NCBI GenBank assembly: GCA_964451325.1
Contig: CAYVHO010000004.1
Coordinates: forward strand, 62,001 to 126,000
Direction: 5' to 3'
Origin: JAADHI01 sp964451325
GTDB taxonomy: Bacteria; Nitrospirota; Nitrospiria; SBBL01; JAADHI01
DNA: 64,000 bases
Position 1 is the stretch's first letter, and every line of letters begins with the position of its first letter. The notes under the pieces were generated by a model. That model did no database searches. It was not told the DNA's origin and saw nothing but the letters and a program-made list of their open reading frames with translations. The translations under genes were made by a program, and so were the position numbers. Positions 61,923 to 64,000 of the stretch are shown here, piece after piece.

Positions 61923-62680
61923 TGTCAGGATAGAAGTCCATTAGATAGAATAAAACTTCAATAAAAAAAGGGGGTTTCGAGAGGACAAAAAATGGGATAT
62001 CCGATAGAGCGGCGAGAAGCCGTACTGAGAAAGATGTTGCCACCGAATAATAAGGCAATCCCGACGATAGCGAAGGAAGAAGGGATCTGTGAGGGGACGC
62101 TCTACAACTGGAGAAAATCAGCACGGTCAAAAGGGCGGCTCATGCCGGATTGCGACCGCAGCTCGCAGAGCTGGAGCTCTGCCGATAAGTTTGCCGCAGT
62201 GGTAGAGAGTACCACATTGAACGAATCCGCGAACAAACTCAAACCAGAGGAGCGCGATCAGATCCTCAAGATCTGTAACGAAAAAAGCTACCGGAGCCTG
62301 CCGCCGACACAGATCGTCCCCTCCCTAGCCGACAAAAACATCTATATTGGGTCAGAATCGAGTTTTTATCGGATACTAAAAGAAGCCAATCAGCAGCATT
62401 GTCGAGGAAGAGCCGACTCACCGCGAAAAGCGAGCAAACCCAAAGCGTATCAAGCCACAGGAGCCAATCAAGTCTGAAGTTGGGACATCACCTATTTGGC
62501 CACAAATATCAGAGGACTGTTCTACCGACTCTACCTCATCATGGACATCTACAGATGGAGTCGACAAACCCGAAACTGGACACCCCTTGGTGAGGTATGG
62601 CTAAACCCGGAAAATCAACAGCAAAAAGAAGCCGAAATTGAAGAGAATGCAGCCTAGAATTTTGGACAACTATCTTGACA
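61923..62680 (+). mobile_element. Internally deleted IS3-family element
   Basis: Imperfect inverted repeats bound the element: TGTCAGGATAGAAGTCCATTA from 61923 and the complement of TGTCAAGATAGTTGTCCAAA ending at 62680, about 16 of 20 positions matching. The 758-bp length is far below a complete IS3 copy because the transposase has internal deletions. It lies between a vapC fragment and flgH. Confidence 0.78.
61992..62657 (+). pseudogene. IS3-family transposase, fused and truncated in frame
   Basis: A 222-codon frame with one internal TGA (62475-62477). It begins MGYPIERREAVLRKMLPPNN with an HTH region (GICEGTLYNWRKSARSKGRL), jumps from OrfA to OrfB-like sequence (KPEERDQILKICNEKSYRSL), continues to ATGANQV, stop, SWDITYLATNIRGLFYRLYL, then jumps again from MDIYR to WSRQTRNWTPLGEVWLNPE, the normal C-terminus. 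The DDE catalytic core is missing. Both deletions keep the frame. Confidence 0.85.
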
Positions 62681-62734
62681 TTCGTCGCGATGGACTGAAT
62701 ACCATTTTGTGCATTTTAAAATACAGGGCTATCT

Positions 62735-63481
62735 CTAAAACGGCCAGATAAAATCGAGAATACGGACGAACCAGCCCGGTCTTTGTTTGTCGCTGACAAC
62801 ACCCGTGCCGGAATACTCAATTTTCGCATCTGCAATGACGGTCGAAAATACGGTATTCCCTCGCAATATATCTTCCGGTCGCACGATGCCACTGACGGAG
62901 AGGTACTCCTTTTCGTTGTTAATGAGCACCTCACGCTCCCCTTCAATCATCATATTCCCATTTGGATAAACAGCAACAACAATGGCCGTCACATCTGCCG
63001 TAAGACTCCCGCGGCGTGTCGTTGTGCCATCCCCATCAAATGAATTTTGAAAATTTCCCGTAGCCCCTAAATTGCTCAAGGTATTTGCAGGCAAACCAAA
63101 AAAAGGGGTCGCACTCGCAGCCAAATTTGAAGTGCGTGAGGTTGAGGTGCCTGCCGTTTTTGAACCACTCGCATTCTCAACGACTCGTACGGTCACAATA
63201 TCACCCACATGGCTCGCTTTTGCATCCTGGAAAAAGAAATTGCGACTTTGATTTTGATTCCAAAGGGAACCTTTTGTGTCATTTTCAATCGGATTCACAT
63301 TCAGCTTCATTAAAACGAGGGGCTTAGGTGGCATCTTTTTTGGGGTAGAAACCTGCTCTTTCAAACGCGATTCTTTATTACTCACTTTGATCAAACTTTT
63401 GGCACCACAGGCACTCAAAAGACCCGAAAAAATCGAAACAAGAATGAGTACCTGCAAGCTAAGGGTTAAGTGTTTAGACAT
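62735..63481 (-). CDS. flgH: Flagellar L-ring protein FlgH
   Basis: A 248-residue FlgH. The N-terminus has a signal peptide with a lipobox-like LLSACG (Cys about residue 25). SLWNQNQSRNFFFQDAKASH, VGDIVTVRVVENASGSKTAG, MMIEGEREVLINNEKEYLSV and the closing RPGWFVRILDFIWPF are typical. It forms the outer-membrane ring around the flagellar rod. It follows flgA by 3 bp. The usual next gene, flgI, is absent and the IS element lies there instead. Confidence 0.95.
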   Translation of the reverse strand: MSKHLTLSLQVLILVSIFSGLLSACGAKSLIKVSNKESRLKEQVSTPKKMPPKPLVLMKLNVNPIENDTKGSLWNQNQSRNFFFQDAKASHVGDIVTVRVVENASGSKTAGTSTSRTSNLAASATPFFGLPANTLSNLGATGNFQNSFDGDGTTTRRGSLTADVTAIVVAVYPNGNMMIEGEREVLINNEKEYLSVSGIVRPEDILRGNTVFSTVIADAKIEYSGTGVVSDKQRPGWFVRILDFIWPF

Positions 63482-63484
63482 CGG

Positions 63485-64000
63485 CTACTCCTGTTCGCTC
63501 AAGATAATCTGGACATCGCCTGCATTAACCACCTCGGCAAAGATGCTCTTTTTGGAATCTAAATTCATGACCCGAATCATCTCGCCCAATTGACCATCCT
63601 GTTTGGCTTTTCCAGAAGTCACGATTTTCAAACCCTGCGAACGCAGGGTAATCGTGACACGATCTCCCCGCCGCACCAAAGGGGCAATTTCAAGCTGATT
63701 CCCTCGAATCGGCATCCCCTTCCGCAGTGATTGTCTTAGACGTTTTCCCAAAATCGCTTGCAAGTCGGAAAGATAAGGACTGCGTAGACGACGAATCTGC
63801 ATAGACTGAAGGTGAAGATCTTCTGCTTCAATCACATCCAGTCGGCGCAGTTTCCGTGCGGCCACAAACACCTCGACTCTCTGGGAAACATCCGCGCTCA
63901 CCCACTGCTCAAAGGGGTTTCCGCTTAAGCCCTGCATACTCAGAACAAACACGGCACGTCCCAATACACGGTTTCGATTCGCGGCTCTGACCTTAAGCAC
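63485..64000 (-). CDS. flgA: Flagellar P-ring assembly chaperone FlgA, 5' end outside window
   Basis: The visible 171 residues form the C-terminal SAF-like part of FlgA (VFVAARKLRRLDVIEAEDLH, GKRLRQSLRKGMPIRGNQLE, LVRRGDRVTITLRSQGLKIV, IRVMNLDSKKSIFAEVVNAG). FlgA helps assemble the P-ring in the periplasm. The frame runs to the window edge; the signal peptide and N-terminal domain lie outside. The order flgA-flgH is normal for flagellar operons. Confidence 0.92.
   Translation of the reverse strand: MLKVRAANRNRVLGRAVFVLSMQGLSGNPFEQWVSADVSQRVEVFVAARKLRRLDVIEAEDLHLQSMQIRRLRSPYLSDLQAILGKRLRQSLRKGMPIRGNQLEIAPLVRRGDRVTITLRSQGLKIVTSGKAKQDGQLGEMIRVMNLDSKKSIFAEVVNAGDVQIILSEQE

Noticed and set aside
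61744..61944. Plus-strand open frame of 66 codons
   Set aside because: It lies over the vapC fragment on the other strand, resembles no known protein and has no ribosome site.

Overview
The window looks like chromosome from a flagellated, LPS-bearing Gram-negative bacterium. The evidence is a full Kdo pathway (kdsA, kdsB, kdsC, kdsD), an LpxL-type lipid A acyltransferase, O-antigen-type polysaccharide genes and the outer-membrane L-ring protein FlgH. Base composition looks moderate, with many A-runs in the housekeeping genes. PyrR-controlled pyrimidine genes and a DUF4388 protein suggest a deltaproteobacterium-like or neighbouring candidate lineage, but this placement is inference. No rRNA, tRNA or CRISPR array was seen.

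Region 1 (1-26.4 kb) is a surface-polysaccharide locus. A nucleotide-sugar decarboxylase (3' part) and two Wzz-type proteins come first; one Wzz has long tandem 15-residue repeats. A probably imported block follows: an MNT/HEPN toxin-antitoxin pair with a frameshifted toxin, a complete pseudaminic acid pathway (pseB, C, F, a PseG-PseH fusion, pseI) with an amidotransferase set (pseA, hisH-like, hisF-like), a flippase, an IS3 remnant, a polymerase and glycosyltransferases. The locus closes with a UDP-sugar reductase, an initiating phosphoglycosyl transferase, a phosphoglycosyl transferase/4,6-dehydratase fusion, an O-antigen ligase and manC.

Region 2 (26.4-37.5 kb) is a pyrimidine operon, pyrR-pyrB-pyrC-carA-...-carB-greA. 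It has a strong promoter, a PyrR-binding hairpin with a CNGNGR hexaloop and an intrinsic terminator in the leader. A decayed nucleotidyltransferase module, a MazF-type toxin module and sppA lie between carA and carB. A SAM hydroxide adenosyltransferase and a small membrane protein follow greA.

Region 3 (37.5-50.4 kb, minus strand) carries envelope genes: a TrkA_C-like protein, a DUF4388 protein, a TPR membrane protein, plsY, pgsA, lpxL, kdsD, pyrG, kdsB, a transaldolase-like gene, kdsC, kdsA and a YgjP-type metallopeptidase. CTP from PyrG is the substrate of KdsB, so pyrG fits this group.

Region 4 (50.4-62.7 kb) is an accessory island: a nucleotidyltransferase pair, RelBE, HigBA, DUF433/DUF5615 (toxin decayed), GIY-YIG/DUF4357, a ParE module, and a type I restriction system hsdM-hsdS-hsdR led by a HigA antitoxin whose HigB is a pseudogene. 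A vapC fragment truncated by a shrunken IS3 element ends the island. It sits directly after flgA-flgH, where flgI would be expected. Across the window antitoxins tend to be intact while their toxins are broken.
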